A DNA stretch of 51,270 bases from an uncultured Aquimarina sp. (GTDB lineage: Bacteria > Bacteroidota > Bacteroidia > Flavobacteriales > Flavobacteriaceae). This document shows, in pieces, positions 33,916 to 44,604 of the stretch. The position numbers and the translations under genes were made by a program. Within the stretch, counting starts at the first letter, position 1; the number at the start of each line of letters is the position of its first letter. Below the pieces are notes generated by a model that searched no databases, was not told the DNA's origin, and saw only the letters and a program-made list of their open reading frames with translations. The stretch is from assembly GCA_947495425.1 (NCBI GenBank), contig CANLYR010000033.1, positions 1 through 51,270 on the forward strand. Reading direction: 5' to 3'.

Positions 33916-35220
33916 ATGTATTTTAAAGATATTTCAAAAATTAAATATGAGGGAAAGGGTTCTGACAACCCTCTTGCCTATAAGTTTTATGATAAAAATA
34001 AAGTCGTTGCAGGAAAAAAAATGAGTGAACATTTTAAGTTTGCCATAGCATACTGGCATTCTTTCTGCGGAAAGGGAACAGATCCCTTTGGCGCTCCTAC
34101 TTTAAATTTTAAATGGGACTATTCCTCAGATCCAATTCTGGCGGCAAAAGATAAAGCCGATGCCGCATTCGAATTTATTGAGAAAATGGGCTTTGACTAT
34201 TTTTGTTTTCACGATTATGACCTAATTGAAGAAGGGAAAACTTTAAAAGAATCCGAAGATAGACTTTCTAAAATTACAGATTATATTAAGGGCAAACAAA
34301 AAGCTTCTAGCATTAAAGTATTATGGGGCACAGCCAATTGTTTTTCTAATCCGGTATATATGAACGGTGCTGCTACAAATCCCGATTTCAATATTCTTGC
34401 TAGAGCAGGAGCGCAAGTAAAAATGGCTATAGATGCGACTATTAAACTAGGTGGCGAAAATTATGTTTTTTGGGGTGGTAGAGAAGGGTATATGTCTCTT
34501 TTAAATACTGATATGAAAAGAGAATTGGATCACATGGGACGATTTTTGACAATAGCACGAGATTATGCCCGTGAAAATGGATTTAAAGGTAATTTTTTTA
34601 TTGAACCAAAACCCATGGAGCCTTGCAAACACCAATATGACTTTGACAGTGCTACGGTTATTGGTTTTTTGCGAGAGTATGGTCTACAAGATGATTTTAA
34701 GTTAAATATTGAAGTAAACCACGCTACTCTAGCCCAGCATACTTTTCAACATGAACTCCAAGTAGCGGCAGATGCTAATATGTTGGGTAGTATTGATGCT
34801 AATCGAGGGGATTATCAAAATGGCTGGGATACAGATCAATTTCCTAATAATATTACCGAGGTTACGGAGGCAATGCTGGTATTTCTAAAAGCTGGAGGAG
34901 TACATGGTGGAGGCGTTAATTTTGATGCTAAAGTTAGACGAAACTCTGTTGACGCTGAAGATCTATTCGTAGCGCATATCGGTGGTGCAGATATATTTGC
35001 GAGGGCATTACTTATTGCCGATGAGATTATAAATTCTTCTCCATACGAGAATTTGCGTAAAAATAGATATAGTTCCTTTGACAAAGGAAATGGAAAAGTA
35101 TTTGAAGAAAATAAATTAGACTTATCTGATTTGTGTAAGATTGCCCAAGAATCCGGACAAATATCATTGCAAAGTGGGAAACAAGAATTATTCGAAAATA
35201 TTATTAATCAATACATCTAA
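33916..35220 (+). CDS. xylA: Xylose isomerase
   Basis: 434-residue class II-type xylose isomerase converting D-xylose to D-xylulose in the cytoplasm. Key segments are all visible: F-H-D-Y-D-L (catalytic His and Asp), [19 protein letters not shown] (metal Glu and Lys), [16 protein letters not shown] (metal ligands) and [20 protein letters not shown]. The length matches the family. It follows xylB by 27 bp and precedes a sodium symporter gene by 29 bp, so the three are probably one transcript under the palindrome-containing promoter region. Confidence 0.96.
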   Translation: MYFKDISKIKYEGKGSDNPLAYKFYDKNKVVAGKKMSEHFKFAIAYWHSFCGKGTDPFGAPTLNFKWDYSSDPILAAKDKADAAFEFIEKMGFDYFCFHDYDLIEEGKTLKESEDRLSKITDYIKGKQKASSIKVLWGTANCFSNPVYMNGAATNPDFNILARAGAQVKMAIDATIKLGGENYVFWGGREGYMSLLNTDMKRELDHMGRFLTIARDYARENGFKGNFFIEPKPMEPCKHQYDFDSATVIGFLREYGLQDDFKLNIEVNHATLAQHTFQHELQVAADANMLGSIDANRGDYQNGWDTDQFPNNITEVTEAMLVFLKAGGVHGGGVNFDAKVRRNSVDAEDLFVAHIGGADIFARALLIADEIINSSPYENLRKNRYSSFDKGNGKVFEENKLDLSDLCKIAQESGQISLQSGKQELFENIINQYI

Positions 35221-35249
35221 ATAATCAAGGTGTACAAAATTATATTCAT

Positions 35250-36866
35250 ATGGAATCTGTTTTAGAAAGTCTTGATTGGCTTGTCTTAGGTGTCTATTTT
35301 TTGGCTTTGATTGCTGTGGCAGTATGGGTAATACTTCAAAGAAATAAAAATACAGAAGATTATTTTTTGGCTGGACGTAATGTAGGCTGGTTTGTGATAG
35401 GGGCTTCCATTTTTGCCTCGAATATCGGTTCAGAACATGTCGTAGGATTAGCGGGTACAGGAGCCGAATCTGGAATGCCCATGGCCCATTATGAACTTCA
35501 TGCCTGGATTGTTTTGCTATTAGGTTGGCTTTTTCTTCCTTTTTACATGAGGGCCGGTGTTTTTACAATGCCAGAGTTCTTAGAAAAACGTTTTGATGCC
35601 AGATCACGCTGGTTTCTTTCTATATTTTCTTTGGCAGGTTATGTGGTGACAAAAGTTTCTGTTACTATCTATGCCGGAGGCATTGTCGTCTCAGAGTTAT
35701 TAGGCATTCCATTTTGGTACGGTGCTATTGGTATTGTTATTTTTACTGGGGCGTATACTATCCTGGGTGGAATGAAAGCCGTTATCTATACCGAAACGCT
35801 TCAAACAGTCATTCTTATTCTGGGTTCAGTTATTATTACATATTTGGGAATGCAAGAAATTGGTGGCTGGGATAATTTAAAGGAAATAGCAGGTGCTGAT
35901 CACTTTAATATGTGGCGTCCTATGTCGGATCCGGATTTTCCTTGGACCGGACTACTATTTGGTGGAACTATTGTTGGAATTTGGTATTGGTGTACCGATC
36001 AATATATTGTACAACGCACTTTGGCAGCAAACAATATAAAAATCGGAAGACGAGGTGCTATTTTTGGAGCGTACCTAAAAATTCTTCCCATATTTATATT
36101 TTTAATACCTGGGATCATCGCTTTTGCTATGGCAAAGCAAGGCATGATTAGTTATGATCGTAACGATGAGGTTTTTCCTGTTTTGGTAAAAACATTACTT
36201 CCTACTGGTCTTAAGGGTCTTGTGGCAGGTGGATTAATGGCTGCTTTAATGAGCTCTTTAGCTTCTGTTTTTAACTCCTGTTCTACAATATTTACTATTG
36301 ATATTTATAAAAAATTAAAGCCCGAAACGGCCGAGAATAAATTATTAATTATCGGTCGGGTCGCTACAGCAATTGTAGTTGTTTGTGGGATTATTTGGAT
36401 ACCTATCATGGAGAAAATTGGAGGTGGTACTTTGTATAAATACCTACAAAGCGTACAATCATATATTGCACCACCGATTACCGCGGTTTTTATATTGGGT
36501 ATCGTATGGAAAAGAGTAAATTCAAAGGCAGCAATAGTAACTTTGTTTTCTGGCTTGTTTGTGGCAGTACTTCGGATAATAGCAGAAATTAATATTGAAC
36601 ATCTTGATGGTATGCTTAAATCATTTGCGACCATTAATTTTGCCCATATGGCTATATTTATGTTTATCTTCTCTGTATTTGTTTGTGTAACTGTAAGTGT
36701 GTTTACTGCCAAAATTGATTATGAATCTATAAAAGGTTTAGCTTTTGGGACACTTACGATCGAGCAAAAATTGGAAGTTAAGAAAAGCTTTAGTTGGATA
36801 GATATTTTATTATCCATTGTGTTGGTAGTTATAGTAGTTATGGTGTTGACTTATTTTACAGGTTGA
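35250..36866 (+). CDS. Sodium/sugar cotransporter (SSS/SGLT family)
   Basis: 538-residue inner-membrane protein with about 14 predicted membrane segments. The N-terminal part reads T-E-D-Y-F-L-A-G-R-N-V-G-W-F-V-I-G-A-S-I-F-A-S-N-I-G-S-E-H, the typical SGLT-like start including the sodium-site region. It also has G-G-M-K-A-V-I-Y-T-E and W-Y-W-C-T-D-Q-Y-I-V-Q-R. This pattern is close to bacterial sodium/galactose or sodium/xylose cotransporters. It follows xylA by 29 bp, so D-xylose is a likely substrate, though galactose or glucose cannot be excluded. Confidence 0.92.
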   Translation: MESVLESLDWLVLGVYFLALIAVAVWVILQRNKNTEDYFLAGRNVGWFVIGASIFASNIGSEHVVGLAGTGAESGMPMAHYELHAWIVLLLGWLFLPFYMRAGVFTMPEFLEKRFDARSRWFLSIFSLAGYVVTKVSVTIYAGGIVVSELLGIPFWYGAIGIVIFTGAYTILGGMKAVIYTETLQTVILILGSVIITYLGMQEIGGWDNLKEIAGADHFNMWRPMSDPDFPWTGLLFGGTIVGIWYWCTDQYIVQRTLAANNIKIGRRGAIFGAYLKILPIFIFLIPGIIAFAMAKQGMISYDRNDEVFPVLVKTLLPTGLKGLVAGGLMAALMSSLASVFNSCSTIFTIDIYKKLKPETAENKLLIIGRVATAIVVVCGIIWIPIMEKIGGGTLYKYLQSVQSYIAPPITAVFILGIVWKRVNSKAAIVTLFSGLFVAVLRIIAEINIEHLDGMLKSFATINFAHMAIFMFIFSVFVCVTVSVFTAKIDYESIKGLAFGTLTIEQKLEVKKSFSWIDILLSIVLVVIVVMVLTYFTG

Positions 36867-36974
36867 TTTTAACGTTCATACATATCTACAATAATTTAAA
36901 CTGTAATGCGAATTCTTGAATGAAATGAAATTAATAAACTCTATTCGTTCATTGAACTATAAAATTTTAAACTA

Positions 36975-38831
36975 ATGAAATTAGCTGTTATTGATGTTCT
37001 TATTATACTAATATACTTATTAGCTACAGTAGTGATAGGCCTGGTGGTCAAAAAATGGGCCGGAAAGAACAAAGAATCATATTTACTAGGCGGAAATCGT
37101 ATGCCATGGTATGCGCTTGGGTTGTCAAACGCCTCGGGTATGTTTGATATATCGGGAACCATGTGGTTGGTAACGGGTTTATTTGTTTATGGATTAAAGA
37201 GCATATGGTTACCATGGCTCTGGCCTGTTTTCAACCAAGTTTTTTTGATGGTTTATCTGTCTGCCTGGCTTCGAAGATCTAACGTAGCCACTGGAGCAGA
37301 ATGGATCAATACTCGATTTGGTAGCGGAAAAGATGCTACTATCTCTCACACGATTATTGTTATTTTTGCCGTAGTTAATGGTTTGGGTTTTCTTGCATAT
37401 GGGTTTATTGGTCTGGGTAAATTTATGGAGATTTTTCTCCCTTGGGAAATAATTTCTGCCTATGTGCCTTTTGAATTATCTGCAGAGTTTGTACCCCATT
37501 TTTATGGTATTGTGTTTACCTTGTTTGCTGTATTTTATTCTCTGGTCGGAGGTATGATTAGTATTGTTTGGACAGATGTTCTTCAATATGTAATCATGAC
37601 GGTCTCAGCTATTGTTATAGGTGTGATAGCTATTAATGCTATTAATCATAATGTTTTAGAGGTTCCAGAATCATGGTTAAGCCCATTTTTCGGAACCAAC
37701 TTGGATATAGATTGGACAGACCGATTGGCAGAGATTAATCAAAAAATAAAAGAAGACGGCTTCGAGATGTTTGGAGCTCTTTTTATGATGATGGTCTGTA
37801 AGGGGTTTTTAGTGAGTGCGGCAGGGCCGGCTCCTACCTTTGATATGCAAAAGATCTTATCAACCAAGTCTCCAATTGAGGCTGCTAAGATGAGTGGTTT
37901 TGTGTCTGTGGTTTTAATGCCATTTAGATATTTGATGATCGCAGGTTTTGCTGCCCTAGGAATCATTTTTTATGACAAATTAGATTTAATGGTAGGTGGG
38001 ACAATTGATTTTGAACAAGTGTTACCATCTGCTATTAATGAGTTTATTCCTGCCGGTCTTTTGGGATTGTTATTAGCTGGTCTATTGGCGGCGTTTATGT
38101 CTACATTCGCAGGTACTCTTAATGCTGTACAAGCTTATTTGGTAAATGATCTTTATTTTAAGTATGTCAATAAGAATCCTTCGCCAAAACAATTTACAAG
38201 TATAAACTATATTGTTGGGTTGCTCATAGTAGCAATCAGTATCTTTTTAGGGATGATGTCTAAAAATGTGAACCAGCTTTTACAAATTATAGTGTCGGCT
38301 TTATGGGGCGGATATGTAGCAGCTAATATTTTAAAATGGTACTGGTGGCGATTTAATGGGTATGGTTTTTTCTGGGGAATGATTTTTGGTATGGTGGCTA
38401 GTGCGGTTCCATTTTTCTGGGGAGGATTGCTCGAAACCCTGTTCTCAACAATGGCTCCTGATATTCGATATATCTACTATTTTCCAATAATATTGATTGT
38501 CTCACTGATTGGTTGTATAGTAGGAACCTATATGTATCCTGCTACTAATATGGCTGTGCTCAAATCTTTTTACAGTACAGTACGGCCTTGGGGATTTTGG
38601 GGGCCAATTCACAACGAAGTGATACAACAAAACCCAGATTTTGAGAAAAACACCAATTTCTACATGGATATGTTTAATATCATAGTAGGAATTATTGGAC
38701 AAACAGCATTGGTTACGCTTCCTATATATTTAGTAATAGGAAAACATTTCGAATTTTTAGTAACGCTGTTAATTGTTATAGCATGTTTTGTGATTATGAA
38801 GAGGACATGGTGGGATAGGTTAGAGAATTAA
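36975..38831 (+). CDS. Sodium:solute symporter (SSS family), second copy
   Basis: 618-residue membrane protein of the same superfamily but only distantly related to its neighbour. It has about 14-15 membrane segments, an N-terminal S-Y-L-L-G-G-N-R-M-P-W-Y-A-L-G-L-S-N-A-S, V-G-G-M-I-S-I-V-W-T-D-V-L-Q-Y and F-M-S-T-F-A-G-T-L-N-A-V-Q-A-Y-L-V-N-D. Longer members of this type transport sugars or sialic-acid-like compounds in Bacteroidota. It is 108 bp downstream of the first symporter, so may be the last gene of the xyl operon or have its own promoter. Substrate unknown. Confidence 0.88.
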   Translation: MKLAVIDVLIILIYLLATVVIGLVVKKWAGKNKESYLLGGNRMPWYALGLSNASGMFDISGTMWLVTGLFVYGLKSIWLPWLWPVFNQVFLMVYLSAWLRRSNVATGAEWINTRFGSGKDATISHTIIVIFAVVNGLGFLAYGFIGLGKFMEIFLPWEIISAYVPFELSAEFVPHFYGIVFTLFAVFYSLVGGMISIVWTDVLQYVIMTVSAIVIGVIAINAINHNVLEVPESWLSPFFGTNLDIDWTDRLAEINQKIKEDGFEMFGALFMMMVCKGFLVSAAGPAPTFDMQKILSTKSPIEAAKMSGFVSVVLMPFRYLMIAGFAALGIIFYDKLDLMVGGTIDFEQVLPSAINEFIPAGLLGLLLAGLLAAFMSTFAGTLNAVQAYLVNDLYFKYVNKNPSPKQFTSINYIVGLLIVAISIFLGMMSKNVNQLLQIIVSALWGGYVAANILKWYWWRFNGYGFFWGMIFGMVASAVPFFWGGLLETLFSTMAPDIRYIYYFPIILIVSLIGCIVGTYMYPATNMAVLKSFYSTVRPWGFWGPIHNEVIQQNPDFEKNTNFYMDMFNIIVGIIGQTALVTLPIYLVIGKHFEFLVTLLIVIACFVIMKRTWWDRLEN

Positions 38832-38981
38832 TACTGCCTTATCTAAGTTCTTGACTTGTAGTTTTTAAAAATATCAATCTTGTTTTTCAAGGGTTTAGGC
38901 CTTTTACTAGAGTATGCAAGGGTCTACAAAATGTTTATATTTTTCTTTAAACAAGCATTGGTACAAATTTTATAAGATCGG

Positions 38982-39018
38982 AAAACTTGCCTGGAAAACA
39001 TGTCCAAACAAGTTTTTT
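38982..39018 (+). terminator. Possible intrinsic terminator after the xyl operon
   Basis: AAAACTTG pairs with CAAGTTTT around a 19-base loop and runs into a six-T tract, about 150 bp after the second symporter gene. The stem is only 8 bp and AT-rich, so this is a weak call. Confidence 0.35.
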
Positions 39019-39068
39019 AATACACTAAACAAGATATCTTAGAAGTTATATTATTAGGTAATAGCTAT

Positions 39069-40497
39069 TTATTTTGACATAATTTTCTTTGTTACAGTAT
39101 TTTTGGATGTGATAACTGTAACGAAGATCATTTCGTTTACAGGGAAAAAGTTTTTAGCAAGACTCGCGTAAGTGTCATTTACTGATTTTTTGTGTATTGT
39201 CCTTCCTTGAATGTCTGATAAAATGACCTCTTTAGACAAAACGTGTAACCCATTTTCTTGTAAAGGGTTCGGATAAATGGTTAACTTTTCAGAAGATAAT
39301 TTTTCTAAGTGTATCTGGGATAAGAACTTGCTGTTAAGCGCGACCGCATCTACATTAAAACAATTGAAACCAGCAGAGTTATAGTTTGCAACTGATTTTG
39401 AAAAACAATTGATTTCTGTCCATGGGCCACTTATTCCAGAGTTACTTCCATAAAGTATGAAATCTCCAGGCGCAGAACCTTTGTCCCACGTAGGGCCTAT
39501 GCATAGCTCTGTTACTGAAACACCGCTACCTACATCTTTTTTGATGGGTTGACCTTTAGGTAGGTTCCAAATATTATTGGTCAGGGTTTTGTCTCCTGAG
39601 TTAGTTTTTATTTTCATTTTGGACCAATCTGAATCAAGTTTTGAAGGATTGGCTGTATTATTTACCTTCACCATAAAATATCTGTATTCACTATTATTTG
39701 ATGAACCAGATGTCGTAAAGTCCGGCCCGGTAGCATATCCAGAAGTAGAACTATTGCACGAAGTTCTTACCTGCCATGTATATCTTGTGTTGTCAGAGAG
39801 CCCGTTGATTGCTTTATTTGTAGAAGAGATATTATTGACATTGGTTCATTCAGAAGCCCCATCAACTTTATATCTTAGGTCATAATTACTGGCTGAATTT
39901 ACACTATTCCAATTTAATACTGCACCTGTGGTAGTAACCGAAGAGGTCGAAAGTCTGGAAGGAGAGTTGCAAGATGAGACAGAACCAGTATATTCTCAAG
40001 CTCCTATATCCCAACCTCCGGATTGAGGTCTTGCGGTACCAATTATATCTCTGTTAAAACCTTGTCCAGAAATACTTCTTCCGGCATTGACAAAAGCAGA
40101 CGACGAAAGTAATTAGTAATAATCCTTTACAAATCTACTTCCCGTATTTTCAAAATGGGACGAACTTACATCATTTTCGTCAAAAAAATTGTTCTGATCG
40201 TTGTAATAGTTTTCATTACCGTTGATGTTAATGGGTAAATCGATCACAATGTTATTGGCAATAAGGCAATCAACATTATTGGCGTTAGGATATTCAGGTC
40301 GATGATTGGCGCGTATACCTGCTAATTGGGCAAATATTGATTGGTTTCTACGGCACGTTGATAAATTGTGTTGTTGGTAATTTCGGAATTCGTGAGGTAG
40401 GTCCTGTTTAATGCTATATTGATCCCCCAACCATTATTTACCAGAATATTATTTCTTATAGTTATGCCTTCGAGATTGAGATCAGCTCCTAGTTTAA
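39069..40497 (-). pseudogene. Decayed secreted beta-helix/FN3 protein with T9SS domain
   Basis: The minus strand reads, in order, right-handed beta-helix repeats (I-T-I-R-N-N-I-L-V-N-N-G-W-G-I-N), a helix C-terminal cap (G-G-W-D-I-G-A), a fibronectin type III domain (N-Y-D-L-R-Y-K-V and W-Q-V-R-T-S-C) and a discoidin-like or unassigned domain. It ends in a T9SS sorting domain starting I-Y-P-N-P-L. In-frame stops occur at 40113-40115, 39996-39998 and 39846-39848 (the last replaces the Trp of the FN3 S-E-W motif). A frameshift lies near 40320-40380. The 5' part is missing and replaced by the IS1380 element. The protein was probably a polysaccharide lyase or a related secreted enzyme. The final 201 codons from 39674 remain open. 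Confidence 0.8.
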
Positions 40498-42065
40498 CCT
40501 GCATTATGCAATAGGATTTTAGATATTGATAATACTCTTTATTATTACTAGCTTTAGGTTTTATTTTAAATTTCACCCATATGGTTAATCTTCCCATAGA
40601 GTATTCAGATAAGCAAGTCACTCCTTTTGGAGGTATGAGTTTAATGAAAAGGTTTGTCGATCAAACAGGGATTCGGGAATATATGTCATCATTAGATTTG
40701 CCTGAGCCTGGTTCTAATCATGGCTACTCTCCAGAACATATTATAGAATCTTTTTGGTTGGGTATTTGGACTGGTGCTTCTCGTTATATTCATTGTGATT
40801 GGCTTCGTTATGATAAAACACTTCATTCGATTTTGGATGGGATCAGATTCCATCTCAAAGTACTTACAGTCGTTTTTTTGGTAAGTTTTCTCAAGCTCGC
40901 AATACAGAAGTTTTCCCAAAATGGCAACCTTGGTTTCTAGATCAATTAGGAGTTGACAACCTTACTATTGACTTTGATAGTACCGTCATTACAAGGTATA
41001 GTGGCCAACAAGGAAGTGCTAAAGGATACAACCCCAATAAGAAGGGACGTAATTCACATCATCCATTGATGGCTTTTGTGAGTCAAACCAGAATGATTGC
41101 TAACGCTTGGTTAAGACCTGGTAACACAGCAGATAGTAGCAGTTGCAAAGAGTTTATTGAAGAAACCTTTAATCAAGTACTCAATAAAAAACGAATTGGC
41201 TTAGTTCGTGCAGATAGTGGATTTTACACAAAAGATTTATTAGATTATCTAGAATTAAAAGATCTAAATTACATTATAGCTGCTCGGATGTATCCCAATG
41301 TAAAAAATGTTATTGGGGGATTAGATCATTGGGTCTCACTAACCAAAGGAATCGATTTAAATGAAATGGTCTTTAATCACGTAGATGGAAAATCAAGAAG
41401 ATATATTATCGTTAGAAAGAAAATAGAAGATCGACCTAAAGCAAGTGGAAAACTTTTGTTTGATGACTTACCAGGTTATCGATTTAGTTGTTATGTAACC
41501 AATCTTGATTTACCACTAGATCAAGTATGGAACATCTATAATACACGCGCTGATTGTGAAAATAGAATCAAAGAACTCAAACAAGATTTTGGACTAGATA
41601 ACTTTTGCCTTCAAGATTTTTGGACTACTGAAGCCTCTTTTAGATGCATTATGATGGCCTATAATCTTATGAGTTTGTTCCGACATTTTGCACTAAATTA
41701 TCACAATCGGGCAACATTAAAAACTTTAAAAGTCTATTGCTTTGCATTAGGAGCTTGGCAAGTAAAACACGCCAATAAAAAAGTGTTAAAGATTGCATTA
41801 CCTGTGAAAAAGAGACCTTGGATGGACGGATTATTTAGTCAAATCAAAAATCTAAGCCCTCCTTTTAACTATTCTAATGAATAATCCGGGTTTAACTTCT
41901 ACAAAAATTATATTGCTTTTTGGAAAGGTGTTTTTATTAATATTGACTTATGATGATTACAGCAATTAATATGAGATTTATATAAAAATTTACGTAGATC
42001 AGAGTAATTTTATATAAAAATTAGTATCGGAGATAGGTGAATTTTCAATAAAAGCCTAATTCAGG
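40498..42065 (+). mobile_element. IS1380-family insertion sequence, about 1.57 kb
   Basis: The element carries one transposase gene. Its ends are proposed from imperfect inverted repeats: the left end begins CCTGCATTATGC, and the right end, read inward on the other strand, begins CCTGAATTAGGC (10 of 12 match). Length and gene content fit IS1380. The left end truncates the beta-helix pseudogene. The four bases flanking the two ends (TTAA and CGAA) do not match, so a target duplication is not preserved or the ends are slightly misplaced. Confidence 0.7.
40581..41884 (+). pseudogene. IS1380-family transposase, frameshifted
   Basis: Two open pieces (40581-40940 and 41066-41884) join into one ~434-residue IS1380 transposase if one base is restored near 40835. 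There the sequence should read L-G-W-D-Q-I-P-S-Q-S-T-Y-S but lacks one G. The N-terminus contains T-P-F-G-G-M-S-L-M. The DDE residues lie in the second piece or in the hidden frame between: I-D-F-D-S-T-V, G-Y-N-P-N-K-K-G-R, R-A-D-S-G-F and C-E-N-R-I-K-E-L-K. The break is upstream of all three catalytic residues, so no active enzyme is expected from this copy unless frameshifting or a sequencing error is involved. Confidence 0.8.
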
Positions 42066-42083
42066 CGAAACATTAAAAACCAA

Positions 42084-42230
42084 ATGCATATACTAAACCG
42101 TCTCAATGAAGAGCAATGTACATATTACTTGAATCGCTTTCTAAAAATCAGGCAAAATACTTCAGGAATTCCTATAAATGATTTGAAAACGAAAAGGTAT
42201 GTTGAACCTGTAAAATTCTATGTATTTTAA
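42084..42230 (+). CDS. Small ORF or 3' gene fragment next to the IS
   Basis: This 48-codon ORF begins 19 bp after the right end of the IS and its frame is open back to the IS boundary. It ends 18 bp before a plus-strand terminator-like hairpin (42249-42290). It may be the tail of a gene cut by the insertion rather than a complete gene. I recognise no family; the product is rich in Asn, Arg and aromatic residues and has no signal or membrane segment. Confidence 0.3.
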   Translation: MHILNRLNEEQCTYYLNRFLKIRQNTSGIPINDLKTKRYVEPVKFYVF

Positions 42231-42248
42231 ACGTAACTGAAGGTTAAG

Positions 42249-42290
42249 ACCCCGTTTTAGAGTATAGAGTTAGTTTTCGGGGTTTTGCTT
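42249..42290 (+). terminator. Intrinsic terminator-like hairpin
   Basis: ACCCCG (42249-42254) pairs with CGGGGT (42278-42283), with flanking A/T pairing possible, around a long loop. The stem runs into a T-rich stretch on the plus strand. It would end a transcript coming from the IS side. The region from here to 42414 shows no gene. Confidence 0.45.
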
Positions 42291-42414
42291 TATTAAGTTT
42301 ACAACTATGTTGGTTCTTCTAATAATGGTTGAATAAAGTTTCTGAAATAGCGAAAAACTATTAAGGAAATATTTTAACCAAAACTTCTATCATTTGGGTA
42401 AAATTCTGGTTTTA

Positions 42415-44199
42415 TTATTCTTCTAGATCATTGTACTCCTCACTAATCCCATCAGAAAATTCATAGTCTTCATCCTCAATTTTCTCATGACCATTTTCAG
42501 TTCTCAAATCACCTGGACCACCTGTAGTAATATCATCTAAAACTAAATCCATATACCCTTTCATATCCCCAGTATCCCTATATTTATCTTCCAAGTGTTT
42601 TGCAACTTCTGGTCCGTAACTATAATACCAATCATAAGCTTCCTGAAACCCTTTCCTTCTCCATAAAAAATTCGTAACTTTTGCCATACCTCTAAGATCA
42701 TCATTCTTAACTATATCTCTGGTATTAGGATCATCTAACCATGCTTTTGTAACAAAGAGCATCACCCAAGACAATTTGGTTTGGATACTATCGTACAATG
42801 CTTGCCATTCTGCAGGAGCCTCGTATTGCTCTGCATAACTACTTAGTTTATTTGTAGAATGTCCTTTAGGATGAAAAACAGATGAATTAGAGTAACTAAA
42901 GGATCCGAATGGTTTTTTAAAACTATCAAAATAAGATTTTAGCAATGCATGACCTGCATATCCCGAACGTGACATTCCTAATCTAGAATATCCAGTATGT
43001 CTTGCACTATCAAAACCTGCAGCATTTAACCAGAACCAGCTGGTTTGAAGATCATTTTGTAATAAAAAATCAGATTCTACATTTGTTTGGCCATCGATGG
43101 AAAATTGACTAAAACCAGTTATTTCTAAAAATTCCTTAGCGCTATTTCTAGGATAATTACCCGATCTTAGGCCCGTATCACGACCCGGTTTTCTACCTTT
43201 ATCTCCAATTCCCCAAACTCTGTTGGACGGAATAGATTTTCTAATATTATGATCATTAATATAGTTTTCATCCCACCAGGTTAATTGAAAATCCCCATCT
43301 TTTGATGCAGGTATTCCAAAAATTTCTTCACGCTGAATATGCATAGCAATCAAGCCCGTGACATATTTATCTCTAGCAAAACGTTTCCCTATCCTTCCTC
43401 TCTCGTTAGGCGCTAGACCACAATCTGTACTACTCAAAATAATGTTCACTAGCAACTTCAAATTTTGTCGAGAAGGATATTTTTGATAATTAGTTCTATA
43501 GTTCTGTACGTTAGGATCAAGATCAATACATGGCATATTTGGCATCCATTCATCAACTGTTCCGAATTCTTTTCCATGAAAATTATCACTAGCCCATAGA
43601 GGTAAGGGTATCCCCACCATCATCTTACTAAGATTTATATTGGCTATTTCATCTCTTATTTTTAAAGCTGTTGCTACATCTCTGATTTCGTTATGAGCAA
43701 ATAAGGTTGGAACCCATTTAGGCAATTCATTTTTCAAAAAATTATAATCTCTTTCCCCTCGTGTATTTCCAGATAACACGATCCCACCTGGTTGAAATAA
43801 CCTATGCGATCTAGGAGATTTTGGACTATCGATTCTATATTTTACCCTGGTTGCTTCAATCATATCGGCAATTGCTTTTGCATCATCTTCAGACACATGA
43901 GGCAGTGCTCGTCGTAAAATATCTTCACGCTTAAAATCAAAAAAAGCCAAATCGAAAGCATCTGGAGTATGACAATTAACACATGCCGCATTCGACTGTA
44001 TTCTTCCAGGTTTGGTAAAAACTGCTAATCCTTTATCTATTGTTGCTTCAATTTCAGGAGAAGTATTAAATTCAAATGCAATCGAGCCATCTTCAGTAAA
44101 TTCGAAGGGTTCTACATAGTCATCAAATTGTTCGTTTACACAAGATGATAATAGGCTGAGACTTAATAAAAAGACAAAATGGAGGTTGGTACTTTTCAT
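42415..44199 (-). CDS. Large lipoprotein with one c-type heme site
   Basis: 594-residue exported protein. A lipoprotein signal ends L-L-S-S-C (about residue 20). A single heme-binding motif C-V-N-C-H lies in an N-terminal cytochrome-c-like part, preceded by G-L-A-V-F and followed by P-D-A-F-D-L. The remaining ~450 residues do not match a domain I can name. They are rich in Trp and Arg and contain a cluster of Arg/Gly around R-G-R-I-G-K-R-F-A-R. The C-terminus is very acidic (E-D-E-D-Y-E-F). No second CxxCH is present. It is downstream of the GH74 gene on the same strand but has its own upstream region after a strong terminator. It may transfer electrons to an extracellular redox enzyme, but no partner is visible. 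Confidence 0.75.
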   Translation of the reverse strand: MKSTNLHFVFLLSLSLLSSCVNEQFDDYVEPFEFTEDGSIAFEFNTSPEIEATIDKGLAVFTKPGRIQSNAACVNCHTPDAFDLAFFDFKREDILRRALPHVSEDDAKAIADMIEATRVKYRIDSPKSPRSHRLFQPGGIVLSGNTRGERDYNFLKNELPKWVPTLFAHNEIRDVATALKIRDEIANINLSKMMVGIPLPLWASDNFHGKEFGTVDEWMPNMPCIDLDPNVQNYRTNYQKYPSRQNLKLLVNIILSSTDCGLAPNERGRIGKRFARDKYVTGLIAMHIQREEIFGIPASKDGDFQLTWWDENYINDHNIRKSIPSNRVWGIGDKGRKPGRDTGLRSGNYPRNSAKEFLEITGFSQFSIDGQTNVESDFLLQNDLQTSWFWLNAAGFDSARHTGYSRLGMSRSGYAGHALLKSYFDSFKKPFGSFSYSNSSVFHPKGHSTNKLSSYAEQYEAPAEWQALYDSIQTKLSWVMLFVTKAWLDDPNTRDIVKNDDLRGMAKVTNFLWRRKGFQEAYDWYYSYGPEVAKHLEDKYRDTGDMKGYMDLVLDDITTGGPGDLRTENGHEKIEDEDYEFSDGISEEYNDLEE

Positions 44200-44604
44200 A
44201 ATTTTGTTATACTAAATTAGTGATCTTAATTTAACGTGAAAATCAAAAAAAAAGTTGTGCAGAAATTCTTTTTTTTTGATCTTATTTTTTCAAAAATTGA
44301 CTGTATTAATTAATTTCTTTAATTAGTGTAATAATCGCCAAAGTCTTAAATGTCATTGTTTTAGGATTATCTGGAACTTAAGTAATATTCTATTTTACTT
44401 ATTACAGCTAAATCAATATAAAACAACATGAATCTTTCTAGTAAAAAATAACTTTACAGGAATAATAGAATAATAAGCAGTTCTAATCAAGGGACGCTTA
44501 CAAAAACATAGTGGAACGGACATATTTTGAAAGTAATTAACATTGTAATAGATTCTCCATTTAACACTACGGGTAAAGATTGAATGCATCCTCTTTACTC
44601 TTAT
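44200..44604. other. Intergenic region upstream of the cytochrome lipoprotein
   Basis: This AT-rich stretch separates the GH74 terminator from the cytochrome gene and presumably holds the promoter of the latter. I see no ORF, RNA gene or clear operator in it. Confidence 0.5.

Noticed and set aside
36305..36712. 135-codon minus-strand ORF inside the first symporter gene
   Set aside because: It is a shadow of a membrane-protein coding region; no start signal or family features are seen.
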